This document shows positions 49,595 to 62,344 of a stretch of DNA of 64,000 bases, piece after piece. Each line of letters starts with the position of its first letter. Position 1 is the stretch's first letter. Origin of the DNA: Cryptomeria japonica (Eukaryota; Streptophyta; Pinopsida; Cupressales; Cupressaceae). The position numbers and the translations under genes are program-made. The notes beneath the pieces were generated by a model. The model had not been told where the DNA came from and searched no databases. It worked only from the letters and a program-made list of their open reading frames with translations. The stretch spans positions 1 to 64,000 of the forward strand of contig NW_026729295.1 of assembly GCF_030272615.1 (NCBI RefSeq). Reading direction: 5' to 3'.

Positions 49595-52500
49595 TGTAAT
49601 GCCCCGCCAGAAACTCTAAAGGAAAACCACACTACAAGGAAACTAAAGGGTGCACCAATTTTTTTTTTAAAATAGTAAGTACAAACATTATAACATTGCA
49701 CATATAATAAAACAAGTGGAAGTCAAACAATGACATCCTAAAGGTTTACCAACGAAGATTACTTCAAATTAAAACTACATCACAATGTTAATCCAATTAT
49801 CCATCTAAATTAGGGAAATTCAATTACGATTAACTAACTCAATCTCAAAAACTGATTCCAAATAGATAGGTTTAGAGAGTTACAATATTTATACTTCCAA
49901 TGATTCATTTATACATAAGATGAAGGATAATTGAAATAACATACATCCCACTGAACTTTAAATTATAACATTACATAAATTACAGCGCTTCAATAGAACA
50001 ATAAAAGTACATAGGTTACAAAGTTATTGATACAATGACCTCATGGATCTCAAAGGTACAATATCAAGAACGTGAGCTGATACTAGAATCACAAACCAAG
50101 AACCACCAACAAAGCTATCCGATGGGAAGTGGCACTAGCACTCGACCATGTGATCCCATAATGGAACCACCCCACCTTGCTAGGAGATAGCAGAAGACCC
50201 TCAAGCAAGCAATATGACAAGTACAACAGTACACACGACTCCGTAGAACTCAAGTGACTCAACTCACAAAACACTAGTGACCCTAAAGAGAGAGTGTCAT
50301 CACATGGCTTAAGATGGTTACCCTAGGTAGGTCTCCATAGGTCCTGGCCCCCATCCTGGGTTATCCTACTAACCTTTCCCAAACCCCCAGCTCCATCTAA
50401 GCATCATGTGGACCTTACCAACCTTTCGTGAAGACAAGGTGGTAGGTTTTTCATTCCATGCCTTCCCACACACCTTGAGCCTATACAAGCACTCAACCGT
50501 GTGCGGGGTACAATATCTTAATTAATTTAATAACTACCCACCCCCTAATCAATTCTTCGGTTATCACTTATTATTTGACTTCCGAGTGGTTATCCTACCA
50601 TCCACTTCAAGTGCGGCCCCCACTCGAAAGCCACTCTCTCTTCTAGGACACTAACAGGAAAGCTACCTCTCTATGAGAACTCTATGGCAAAATTGACAGC
50701 CATAAATAATCCTGACATAACACAGGTGAAGGGTTCACAATCACTAAACTAGGATTGACCATTTCGAAACATGACACACAATGGCACACATCCACCAAGT
50801 TAAAACAACGACACCTTACTAAGGGAGTAAACTTCATACGACATAAAGACAACTCACCAAAATTGCAACATGTAAACTTGACTACAATTATTATTAACAC
50901 CAGATCCTAAACAGGCAATATTTTCTTAAAGCAGTCCAAAAAGCATAAAATACTTGCAATAAAGATTTTCCAGAAATAAAGAAATTACATCTATATTAAT
51001 ATGAGGGAAAAAAAATAAGTCACATGTCTAATAAGGTTAAATAAACCTACATTTAAAGTTTAATTCACCAATCATTTGATTATGACTAAATTATAGTTTA
51101 CCCAAACTGACTAAAGCCATAATCTACATTTAATTCCAATTTTACATATATATAATAATATAAAATAATCTCAATATAATATATATTTAATGAATATAAT
51201 ATTATATGACTATATTATATTAAAATATAATATCTAATTTAAAAAAATCGCATTTGTATCAAAAAAAACTTTTTGCCAAACCATTTTAATTTTTCTTTCA
51301 AATATAAAAATAAAATAAAAAACTAAAAATAATATATACATATATATATATTATAATTATTATTAATTAATATTATATTAATTAACATTTATATATATTT
51401 TTAAAACTTTCTAAAAAAAATAATAATAAAAAAAAAACAAAAACAAGCAAGGAGTGGTGGGGCCCATGGCCCACTACAGTAGCAGCTGCTGCTACCCCAT
51501 ACGAACGGTAGCAGCAACTGCTACTCCATGTATGAAGTAGAAGCACTACTCCTAACCCATGAATGGGGGAGCAGCGAGTTGCCAAAGGGGTGTGTGGATG
51601 GGTTGAGCCTAGCTCCCCGCCACCGCCCTCAACCAAATTTTTTTATTAATTCTTTTTTTCTTCTCCAGTTTAAATTAAATTTTGTTTATTTTTTAAAACT
51701 CAATTCATGTTCCATGAATTGACAAAGATAAAAATCTTTGTTAAAAAACCCACTCTGAGACAACAGAGTATAATAAAACAACTTCGATTTAATTTAATAA
51801 ATTTTTTTTTAAAAAGAACAAAATTGATAAATGAAATTTTATAACTGGTAATGAAGTTTTACCAGCAAGAAAAATCTCTGAGACAAAATAGAGATAAGAA
51901 TTAGTTTCCCAAAACAAACAAATTCATTCCCAAATTCAAATTGGCTAGGAAATAAATTGATTGCCATCCCCCAATTGGAATTTTTTTGCCACAGCAAGAA
52001 TGGGACAAGAAGAATTTAACTCGGAATTTTTCCCCAATTTTGAAAATTACTAGGAAGAATTTATTTTTTTACAATTGAAGACATAAGGGGAATTTCTTGG
52101 CAAAATTTTACCAGCATGACTCTACCCAAAATCACAAAAATAAAAACTACAATCACTAGGAAATGAAATTCCTTTGCATAATCAAAGTGAAGAATGGATT
52201 TTTAAACCAAAACTTTTCATGAAATTGATTTGGGAGAGTTTGAAGTTGCATTTTAATAACAAAATTGATTAGGATTTTTCAATAAACCTCATAGCCAACA
52301 AAATCCATAACACAACACTCATTTAATCAAACTTTTAACAACACCCAGAAGAAGGGAAAGAAGCATATATTTTTAAAACAAAAAAGTAGAAACCATCCAA
52401 CCTGTGGAGCTTCTTGGAAGAAATTTGTGAGCTTCTATCCTTCAACAAATTAATAGGCCAAAACCAAAATCTTCCTTCCAAAACATTTTTTCCAAAATTT

Positions 52501-53573
52501 TCCTCCTCCCAAAAACAAGCATCATCTTCCAAAAATATTTACAGGGATAAATAGGAAAAATACTTTAACCTAAACTTTTAGGTTGAAATATTTTTCTCAT
52601 GAAAAACATTTTTTAAAAAATTGACTTTTTCTATTTTCCTTCCAAAGTAAATGGAAATTTTCTTATTTTGAAAATAATACATTTCTCCCATAACGAAATT
52701 TAATTAACTTTTCAACAAAAGTGAAAATCAATAATTTAACTCTATTTTTATTTTTATTTTTTTTAAATCTAAAAGCAATAAAATTAACTTTATTTAGTTT
52801 ACTTTTTCCATTTGATTTAAGCATGGTTACCTTTCCAAAATAAAACAACTATATATTTAAATCTAATAAATTAACCAAATAAGCTAAGTTCAAGACATAA
52901 AGGCATAATAATGTATAAATTGCTTATACCAACAATAAAATGATGACTTAAACTTAAATAAATAATAGAACCCACTATGGCACACAAACCAAAGAAAATA
53001 CAAGAAGACTCGAAGGCCGGACAAAAGGAACAGATGACCGACTGACGACACTCACAAGGGTAGACTGAGGGTAAGAATTAGGGTCAACAGCTATCTCCTC
53101 CACTCCCATCGGACATATAAGGCACGCTCAGACCTATGAAGCCAGGTGGAGATGATACCCTATACCTATCTGGTACTTGTACCTGCAATATCCTGTATCA
53201 TCGAATCACACATGCATGTATATAAATATAGAATAGATGACACATACATCGATGAAGGAGAATCATGACGTTGCTTGTCTCACTGAAGTGAGTGAAGGAA
53301 AATCATCTCCTTGCATCCAATACAATCACAGACACACAACATATATATGACACATCTCATAGATAAAGTAAAGTGTCAGTACAATGCAATAATCTATAAA
53401 TGCTACAATCACAAGTACTAAAATACTGAAAATAACTCATACATCTCATATCTAGATAGACATGAAATAATATCCAATATGTCTGAATAATGTTTAGCAG
53501 TAATGTATGAACTGAAAAGTAAACTGCAACCAAAATATCAGTCTAATAAGTCCGATTGAGAAGGGGTACTACA
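49595..53573 (-). repeat. 3' LTR of element B
   Basis: Matches 58369-62344, beginning TGTAATGCC and ending GTACTACA. It keeps about 150 bp (roughly 50885-51030) absent from the partner, lacks about 50 bp near 50115, and has a short, imperfect counterpart of the partner's large palindrome at about 51450-51560. Confidence 0.94.
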
Positions 53574-53608
53574 TTCTACCCCCCAAAACTAGGCTTACTC
53601 TTGGAAGC

Positions 53609-54466
53609 CTAAAATAGATAAGAATAGAGCTCTCTCATCTTCACTGCATCCTCCCAAGTCATCGAGGTCTCATCATTTGGGTCCCATAGGACCCTTACCT
53701 GGTCGATGGTGCGACCCCTGAGGGTCAAATCTTGACACTGAAGAATTCGCACAGGCTCAATGGAAAGTTGACCATCCTCGACCTGCAAGGAACTCCAATC
53801 AAGAACATGTGTCACATTAGGGTGATAAGGTCGAAGAACTAAAACATGAAAGACACCGTGGATGCGGGATAGACTCGGTGGTAAGGCAAGATGGTAGGAA
53901 AGAGGTCCTATCCTCTCAAGGATCTCAAAAGGACCAACAAAATGAGGTACCAACTTAGAACCCTTTCCATAACGGATCGGACTCCTCTGCGGATGCACTC
54001 TCAAGAACACATGGTCACCAATAAAAAACTGACGATCTACCCTATGAGCATCTGCATACTTCTTCTGCCTATCCTGTGCAGCTACCAAATGCTCATGAAT
54101 CCACTCTACCTACTGCTCCATCTCTCGAAGAATATCCAGTCCTATAAGCACCCGATCCTCTAACTGATCCCAACTCAAAGGAGTACGAAAAGGATGACCA
54201 TACAATGCCTAAAAAGGAGACATACCTATGGAGCTATGATATCCATTGTTATAAGAAAAATCCACTAGATAAACATAATCCTCCCAATGCGACTGCTAGT
54301 CCATAACATACATGCAAAGCATGTCCTCTAAAACCTGATTCACATGCTCAGTCTAACCATCTGTCTCTGGATGATAAGTTCAACTAAAGTTCAACTAAGT
54401 TCCCAAATCATGCTAAAGTGAGGTCCACAATGCTAAGGTAAAGACAATATCTCTATCAAAAATGAT
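53609..54466 (-). pseudogene. Integrase C-terminal part and chromodomain-like segment, element B
   Basis: It continues from the integrase core after a TAG at 54467: DRD (second catalytic Asp) at about 54455, TYHPETDG followed by a stop and TEHVNQ with the catalytic Glu. The long open frame 54088-53609 (159 codons) follows: DRQKKYADAHRVDRQFFIGD, VFLRVHPQRSPIRYGKGSKL, PHFVGPFEILERIG (GPF/Y module), then ALPPSLSRIHGVFHVLVLR. The last 45 codons (PVRILQCQDLTLRGRTIDQV, LWDPNDETSMTWEDAVKMREL) form the chromodomain-like end that directs such elements to particular chromatin. This is the best preserved part of the element. Confidence 0.88.
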
Positions 54467-55105
54467 CTACCTTGGAATTCGATGCAATCTCACTACATCT
54501 TCCAAGAACACACAAGCCACCATTTCTGCCATATAGGAAGCTTGAATAGGAACAAAATGAGCAACCTTCATCAACCTGTCAACAATGAACATGATGGCAT
54601 CATGACGACGTGAAGAAACAGGAAACCCAACAATGAAATCCATGGAAATGATGTCCCATTTCCAATCTAGTACTATATTAGGTTGTAAAAGCCCTGCCAG
54701 GTGCTGATGCTCTGCCTTCACTCGCTGACATTCCAAACACTTCGACACAAAATAAGCAATGTCACATTTCATGCCAGCCCAGTGATAAATTTGTCTAAGA
54801 TATGCATGCATCTTCTTGACAGCTGGATGTGCTGAATAAACTGCACGATAGGCCTCAGTCATGATCAAAGTGCGAAGACCCTCCAAAGGAGGTATGTAGA
54901 TCTGGCCAAGATGATGAAGAAGACCATCTACCTCAAGACTATAACTAGAGAATATGCCCTCTAAAGGCCTTCTGGACTCCAACATGGCTCTAACATCCTG
55001 GTACCAAGAATCCTGAGGAAGAACTCCAAGAATTCTCTGTCTCAAGTCCACTCCAAGGGACACTACTGAAACTTCATGCCACTTATGACTCAAAGCATTA
55101 GCCAC
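54467..55105 (-). pseudogene. RNase H end and integrase N-terminal/core part, element B
   Basis: 212 open codons: NALSHKWHE at the RNase H-integrase junction, the HHCC zinc finger (H in AHPAVKKMHAYLRQIYHW, CLECQRVKAEHQH) and the DDE core start (WDIISMDFIVGFPVSSRRHDA, first catalytic Asp at about 54645). It stops at 54467 just before the second catalytic block and continues in phase beyond it. Integrase would splice the DNA copy into the host genome. Confidence 0.88.
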
Positions 55106-55801
55106 TACATTCTCCTTCCCCTAAATATATCAAACCTCAAAATCATAATCGCAGAGGAATTCCATCCACCTTCACTGTCGAGCATTCAAGTTTGATTATG
55201 TGAAGATATACTACAAACTACGATGATCACTATGCAGCTCAAACCGACGCCCTAACAGAAAGTGACACCATCTAACCAATGCATGCACTATAGCTGCCAA
55301 CTCCAAATCATGAACTGGATAGTTTAGCTTGTGGTCCTTGAGTTTTCAAAACTCATAAGCAACCACATGTCCATCCTGCATAAGCACTGCACCTATACCT
55401 TCTAAAGAGTCATCTATGCATACCATTAAATCTCTGGATGGATCGAGGACTGCCAAAATTGGAGCACTGACAGGGAGTTCCTTCAAGGCCTGAAACACTG
55501 ACTCACACTACTATGAACAAACAAACTTCTTCCCTTTCCTTTGAAGAGAAGTAATCAAGTGACCTATCTAAGAAAAACCCTAAACAAAGTGATGGTAGTA
55601 TCTGGCCAAACCCATAAAACTCCGAACCTCTGAAACATTGGTTGGCACTAGCCAATCCACTATGGCTTGGATCTTTGAAGGATCCATAGATACACCCTCT
55701 CCTGATACCACATGACCAAGATAGTTCACCTCAGTCTAGAAGAAATCACACCTCACCAAATTGGCATAAAGCTTGTTCTCCCTCAAGCACTGCAATACCT
55801 A
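55106..55801 (-). pseudogene. RT thumb/connection and RNase H, element B
   Basis: Broken by at least eight stops, but legible on the minus strand: [19 protein letters not shown] (about 55690-55634), a block starting [31 protein letters not shown] (the RNase H start, Asp at about 55440), GIGAVLMQDGHVVAYEF, LNYPVHDLELAAIVHAL, FELHSDHRSL and WMEFLCDYDFEV. These are gypsy RT/RNase H blocks in order. Confidence 0.8.
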
Positions 55802-56440
55802 TCATAAGTGACCCTCATGCTCTTCCATAGATCTAGAATAAAGCAATATATCATCCAAGAACACAAGGACAAAATGATCAAGGTAGGTGCAAAAAACCCC
55901 ATTCATGAGGCACATGAAAACTGAAGGCGTGTTTGTCAACCCGAATGGCACCACTATGAACTCATAGTGACCATAACAAGTACGAAACATCGTCTTATGA
56001 ATGTCTTTATCATGAATGTGCAACTAATGATACCCAGATTTCAGCTCAATCTTAGAGAACACTTTGCCTCCCTTCACCTGATCGAAAAGATAATCTATAC
56101 AAGGCAATGAATATCGATTTCGGATGGTTACCTTATTCAGCTGTCGATAATCAATGCATAACCAAAGAGAACCATCCTTCATCTTAACGATGATAAAAGG
56201 CGCACCCCAAGGAGAGACACCAAGATGAATGAATCCCTTGGTCAACAATTCCTCCATCTACAACTTCAACTCACTCAGCTCCTAAGTAGTCATTTGATAT
56301 GGAGCTCTCGAAATAGGTTCTGCACTAGGAACTAGGTCAATGCAAAAGTCTATGTCTCGCTTCGAAGGCATACCAAGAATCTCCAATGGAAACACATCGG
56401 CATACTCTCAAAGAATAGGGTGACCATCAAGAGAAATTTC
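55802..56440 (-). pseudogene. Reverse transcriptase catalytic region, element B
   Basis: Two open pieces on either side of a stop at about 56024. The first (56257-56024) has [37 protein letters not shown] and [13 protein letters not shown] (Glu where most elements have the first catalytic Asp). The second (56023-55802) has [15 protein letters not shown] and [19 protein letters not shown] with the second catalytic Asp pair intact. Upstream to 56440 the linker from protease is present with stops. Confidence 0.88.
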
Positions 56441-56870
56441 TCGACTCTCTCCCTCATCCATATCCTCAAGAGTTACTACAAAAACATGACATCCTCTACA
56501 CATACACCACTTTCCTACCATGGTCATCTAAACACTCTACTATCTTCTGACGATAGTCCACATGAGCACTTTGAGATGATAACCAATCCATCCCCAACAC
56601 AACTCCATAAGATCCCAAAGGAATGACCCGAAGGTCAACAAAAGTCACAAAGAGTCCTAGATCCAACTCACAACTAGGAACAAAGGCATCTACGCACACG
56701 CACACCCTTATAGCCAACTCTACTTGCCACCTATCAGCCTGCTTAGCAGACACAAGTCCACACCACTCCACAAGGGATGAAGAAATAAAGGAATCCAAAG
56801 CACCAGAGTCAAAAAGCACTGAGATAGGGATATCACACAACACACCTGCGGTCTCAATAAGAGTCCCCTA
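56441..56870 (-). pseudogene. Aspartic protease, element B
   Basis: The open frame 56843-56496 reads ISVLFDSGALDSFISSSLV with an intact DSG active site, then VDAFVPSCELDLG and LRVIPLGSYGVVLGMDWL with the second conserved block. It would cut the gag-pol precursor. It continues with VYVEDVMFL-like sequence towards RT. Confidence 0.85.
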
Positions 56871-56954
56871 ATGCTCAGCCTGGCGGTCTCAATAATAGTC
56901 CCCTACTATAGGTTTTTATGCACCTGGCCTCTGACTTCCCATCTAGTGGGAACG

Positions 56955-58217
56955 CTGAGGGCACTGTGCGGCAATATGGCCGAACTGCCCACAGGGGTAG
57001 CAAGCTCCTCTACCTAGTCCTCTACCTCCAGTCGGCCCATTGGATTGCTGAAAGCTTCCCCTGCTAGGGGCCTGAGATGCACTCTAAGAAGACTATCCTG
57101 GAAAACCCTGTCTGCTCCTCTGCCAGTTCCTGTTCCTTCTATGATGAGGGTTGCCACTCTACTAGCCTTGGGACTATTTTGGTCTCTACGGCTACTGTTG
57201 CTGCTACTGCAGCTACTGCTGTCCACCCTTAATGGGTGCCTGAGGAGTCCTAAATGGTGTAGCTGATTGAGACTGATTCCCATGAGCTCTATTCCCACTA
57301 AAAGGAACACTCCCTATCTATACCCCCGATTGTCCACCATGTGCACGGCTGAGGTTTTGCTCAACCAACCCAGTTTTCACCACGACTACTTCAACTGAAG
57401 CTGGCTTGAAAACTCTAACCCCTCTACTAATACGATCATGAAGACCTCTCAAGAAATGTTGCACGAGCATAGCCTCATTATTACCAATCCTAACATATTG
57501 TTTCAGCTCATAAAATATATGCTTGAACTGGTCAACTGACATACCAAACTACCACAAAGTGTAGAACTTGTCTGCCTGAGTCTACCTCCACTGCGGTGAG
57601 AGAAACCATGCCCTGAATCTCTCTAAGAATATCTCCCAAGAAATGGTGTTGATGCTCAAACTGATCTCCTCCTCTAACCTCCACAAGATCAAAGAAAAAT
57701 TATTGAGATGCATGATGGCACATCTCGCTCTAGTGTTGCTACTATATGGAAACATAGTGAAACACCTATCCAAACTAATCAGCCAAGTCTCTGCCTTGAG
57801 ACCTATGCCTCGACCATTGAAGAAGGGAGGATTGGTTCTCATCAAGTCCTTAATGTGACTCAAGGGAGCCGGGTCATGGCCAACTAGGACCTCCCTCCTT
57901 CTAGGAGACCTCTCTCTCTCTCTCTCCTCTAGAACATGTTGATGCGACTCCCCAACTTGAGCATGGATGGGCTGCTCACCCTCAAGCCTAGGGCCTAGCC
58001 TAGCTACAACCTCCTAAAACATCTGTCTCGGCTCTTCCCTTTTGGGAACCTTCTCTTCAGCATGCGGTGAATCCTAATGAACTGACTGTTCCTGCTCCAC
58101 ACTCACATGAGCAGGTGGTGGTGAAGGACTATGGTGGTCTGAACCTCGACCCCATCCCCCATCTCTTCCTCTATTGTGGCCACCAACACGACCAACTCCC
58201 TTATCTTTCCTAACCAT
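56955..58217 (-). pseudogene. gag polyprotein, element B
   Basis: From the ATG at 58217 (MVRKDKGVGRVGGHNRGRDG, a basic Gly/Arg-rich start) through a Pro/Glu-rich stretch to the gag core at 57863-57582 (LMRTNPPFFNGRGIGLKAE ... SWEIFLERFRAWFLSP), then 57542-57318 (MSVDQFKHIFYELKQYVRI ... HFLRGLHDRISRGVRVF). After a Gln/Ser-rich region there is one complete CCHC zinc knuckle at 56961-57002 (CYPCGQFGHIAAQC). Stops near 58080, 58017, 57580, 57317 and 57150 break the frame. It formed the nucleocapsid shell. Confidence 0.87.
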
Positions 58218-58354
58218 GACGAATACTGCAAAAGAGAAAACAGTTCAGATCTATGACAAGGATAAAGTAAGGGAAATTCAAACACCAAGACCTACACAAA
58301 AGGCCAAGCTGAATGGGCTCACTACATCCAAGAGTACCTAGTGTTGAAACACGG

Positions 58355-58366
58355 GCTCTAATACCA
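58355..58366 (-). promoter_or_regulatory. Primer-binding site of element B
   Basis: The minus strand reads TGGTATTAGAGC, one change from the initiator Met-tRNA complement, two bases from the 5' LTR edge. Confidence 0.85.
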
Positions 58367-58368
58367 AA

Positions 58369-61300
58369 TGTAATTCCATGCCCGAAACCCTAAAGGAAAA
58401 CCGCATGACAAGGAAACAAAAGGGTGCAACAAATTTTTTTTAAAAGATTAAGTACAAACATTATAACATTGCATGTATAATAACACAAGCGGAAGTCTAA
58501 CAATGACATCCTAAAGGGTTACCAATGAAGATTACTTCAAATTAAAACTACATCATAATGTTAATCCAATTATCCATCTAAATTAGGGAAATTCAATTAC
58601 GATTAACTAACTCAATCTCAAAAACTGATTCCAAATAGATAGGTTTAAAGAGTTACAATATTTATACTTCCAATGATTCATTTATACATAAGATGAAGGA
58701 TAATTGAAATAACATACATCCCGCTGAACTTTAAATTACAACATTCCATAAATTACAGGGCTTCAATAGAATAATAAAAGTACATAGGTTACAAAGTTAT
58801 TGATACAATGACCTCATAGGTCTCAAAGGTACAATATCAAGAACATGAGCTGACACTAAAATCATGAACCAAGAACCACCAATGAAGCCAATCCTCGCAA
58901 GAAGGTAAGAACCAAGATATCCAATGGGAAGTAGCACTACCACCCGACCATGTGATTCCATAATGGAACCACCCCACTATGATAGGAGATAGAAGAAGAC
59001 CCTCAAGCAAGCAATACGACAAGTACAATAGTACACATGACTTTGCAGAACTCAAGTGAGTCAACTCACAAAACACTAGTGACCCTAAAGAGAGAGTGTC
59101 ATCACATGGCTTAAGATGGTTACCCTAGGTAGGTCTCCATAGGTCCTAGCCCCATACTGGGTTATCCTGGTAACCTTTCCCAAACTCCCAGCTCCATCTA
59201 AACATCACGTGGACCCTACCAACCTTTCATGAAGACAAGGTGGTAGGTTTGCCATTCCAAGCCTTCCCACACACCTTGAGCCTATACAAGCACTCAACCA
59301 TGTGCGGGGTACAATAGCTTAATTAATTTAATAACTACCCACCCCCTAATCAATTGTTAGGTTATCACTTATTATCTGACTTCTGAGGGGTCATCTCTCC
59401 ATCCACTTCGGGTGCAACGCCCACTCGAAAGCCACTCTCTCTTCTAGGACACTAACAAGAAAGATACCTCTCTATGAGAACTCTATGGTGAAACTGACAA
59501 CCATAAATAATCCTGACATAACATAGGTGAAGGGTTCACAATTACTAACCTAGGATTGACCATTTGGAAACATGACACACAATGGTACACATCCATCGGG
59601 TTAGAACAACGACACCTAACTAAGGGAGTAAACTTCATACGACATAAAGACAACTCACCAAAATTGCAATGACATTTAAACTTGATAGCAATAAGGTTAA
59701 ATAAACCTACATTTAAAGTTTAATTCTCCAATCATTTGATTATGACTAAATTATAATTTACCCAAACTAACTAAAGCCATAATCTATATTTAATTCCAAT
59801 TTTACATATCTATAATAATATAAAATAATCTCAATATAATAGATATTTAATGAATATAATATTATATGACTATATTATATTAAAATATAATATCTAATTT
59901 AAAAAAATCACATTTGTATCCAAAAATTTTTTTTTGCCAAACCCTGTTTATTTTATTTTAAAATATACAAATAAAAACAAAACACTAAAAATAATATATA
60001 TATATATATAGTAATTATTATTAATTAATATTTATATTAATTAACATTTATTTATTTTTTTAAAACTTTCTTAAAAAAAATGAAAAACAAGCAAGGAGCT
60101 GTGGGGCCCATGGCCCACTGCTGCAGTAGCAGCCTGCTACCACGTGTATGTGGTAGCAGGTGCCGCTACCCCATACACACGGTAGCAGCACTGGCTGTAT
60201 GAGGTAGCACTGCTACTGTGTGTATGGGGTAGTAGCACCTGCTACCACATACACGCGGTAGTAGGCTGCTGCTACAGCAATGGGCCATGGGCCCCACCGC
60301 TCCTTGCTTGTTTTTCATTCTGCTACCCCATGAATGGGGGAGCAGCGAGCTGCCAAAGGGGTGTGTGGTTGGGTTGAGCCAAGCTCCCCGCCACCGCCCT
60401 CAACCAAATTTTTTTATTAAATTTTTTTTCTTCTCTAATTTAAATTAAATTTCTTTTTTTTTTCAAACTCAATTCATGTTCCATGAATTGACAAAGATAA
60501 AACTCTCTCTTAAAAAACCCACTCTGAGACAATAGAGTATAATAAAACAACTTCGATTTAATTTAATAAAAAAAAATTTTAAAAAAGAACAAAATTGATA
60601 AATCAAATTTTATAAGTGGTAATGAAATTTTACCAGCAAGAAAAATCTCTGAGACAAAAGAGAGATAAGAAATAGTTTCCCAAAACAAACAAATTCATTC
60701 CCAAATTCAAATTGGCTGGGAAATAAATTGATTGCCATCCGCGAATTGAAATTTTTTTGCCAAAACAAGAATGGGACAAGAAGAATTTAACTCAGAATTT
60801 TTCCCCAATTTTGGAAATTACCAGGAAGAATTTTTTTTTTACAATTGAAGATATAAGGGGAATTTCTTGGCAAAATTTTTCTAGCATGACTCTACCCAAA
60901 ATCACAAAAATAAAAACTACAATCACCAAGAAATGAAATTCCTTTGCATAATCAAAGTGAAGAATGGATTTTTAAGCCAAAACTTTTAATGAAATTGATT
61001 TGGAAAAGTTTGAAGTTGCATTTTAATAACAAAATTGACTGGCATTTTTCAATAAGCCTCATAGCCAACAAAATCCATAACACAACACTCATTTAATCAA
61101 ATTTTTAACAACACCCAGAAGAAGGGAAATAAGGATATATTTTTAAAACAACAAAGTAGAAACCATCCAACCTGTGGAGCTTCCTGGAAGAAATTTGTGA
61201 GCTTCTATCCTTCAACAAATTCACAGGTCAAAACCAAAATCTTCCTTCCAAAACAATTTTTCCAGAATTTTCCTCCTCCCCAAAACAAGCATCCTCTTCC

Positions 61301-62344
61301 AAAAATATTTACAGGGATAAATAGGAAAAATACTTTAACCTAAACTTTTAGGTGGAAATATTTTTCTCATGAAAAAAATTTAATAAACAAATTGACTTTT
61401 TCTATTTTCCTTCCAAAGTAAATGGAAATTTCCTTATTTTGAAAAAAATACATTTCTCCCATAATGAAATTTAATTAACTTTTCAACAAAAGTGAAAATC
61501 AATAATTTAACTCTATTTTTATTTTTATTTTTTTTAAATCTAAAAGCAATAGAATTAGCTTTATTTATTTTACTTTTTCCATTTGATTTAAGCATGGTTA
61601 CTTTTCCAAAATAAAACAACTATAGATTTAAATCTAATAAATTAACCAAATAAGCTAAGTTCAAGACATAAAGGCATAATAATTTATAAATTGCTTATAC
61701 CAACAATGAAATGATGACTTAAACTTAAATAAATAATAGAACCCACTATGGCACGCAAACCAAGGAAAATACAAGAAGACTCGAAGGTCGGACAAAAGGA
61801 ATGAAAGACCAATTGACGACACTCACAAAGGTAGACTGAGGGTAAGAATTACGGTCAATAGCTATCTCCTCCACTCCCATCAGACATATAAGGCACGCTT
61901 AGACCTGTGAAGCCAAGTGGAGATGATACCCCGTACCTACCTAGTACTTGTACCTGCAATATCCTACATCATCGAATCACACATGCATGTATATAAATAT
62001 AGAATACATGGCACATACACCGATGAAGGGGAATCGTGACGTTCCCTATCTCACCGAAGTGAGTGAAGGAAAATAGTCCCCTTGCATCCAATATAATCGC
62101 ATACACGCAACATATATATGACACATCACATAAATAAAGTAAAGTGTAAGTTTAATGCAATAATCCATAAATGCTACAATCACAAGTACTGAAATACTAA
62201 AAATAACTCAAACATCTCATATCTAGATAAACATGAAATAATATCCAATACGTCTCAATAATGTTTAGCTGTAATGTATCAATTGAAAAGTAAACTGCAA
62301 CCAAAATATTAGTCTAATAAGTCTGATCGATAAGGGGTACTACA
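58369..62344 (-). repeat. 5' LTR of element B
   Basis: Direct repeat of 49595-53573, beginning TGTAATTCC and ending GTACTACA. It lacks about 150 bp at about 59688 and carries the large inverted repeat at 60080-60319. Confidence 0.94.
60080..60319. repeat. Large imperfect palindrome inside the 5' LTR of element B
   Basis: The left arm from 60080 (tgaaaaacaagcaaggagc...) and the right arm ending at 60319 (...ccttgcttgtttttcatt) pair over about 110 bases each with few mismatches, around a loop of roughly 16-20 bases near 60200. The arms hold GGGGCCCATGGCCCA and repeated GTAGCAG/CTGCTAC words. It is much more GC-rich than its surroundings. The other LTR has only one arm-like copy. Confidence 0.9.

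Larger units (their letters stand above)
49595..62344 (-). mobile_element. Chromodomain-type gypsy retrotransposon with nearly 4-kb LTRs, element B
   Basis: Direct repeats 49595-53573 and 58369-62344 enclose 4.8 kb coding on the minus strand for gag with zinc knuckle, protease, RT, RNase H, integrase and a C-terminal chromodomain-like segment, the Ty3/gypsy order. The primer-binding site (58355-58366) lies beside the right LTR and the polypurine tract (GGGGGGTAGAA, 53574-53584) beside the left. A 5-bp duplication (49590-49594 / 62345-62349) with one mismatch flanks it. The very long LTRs and chromodomain fit the Tekay/Del chromovirus lineage; that label is inference. Stops in nearly every domain show it is no longer able to move by itself. 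It is inserted within element C. Confidence 0.94.

Noticed and set aside
51382-51722. Alanine/valine-rich frames over the GTAGCAG-rich part of the LTR
   Set aside because: They are produced by triplet-like GC-rich repeats and differ between the two LTRs.
50089-52848. Short frames in the LTRs of element B, with partners at 58837-59076 and 61434-61619
   Set aside because: Same reason: LTR duplication, low complexity, no domains.
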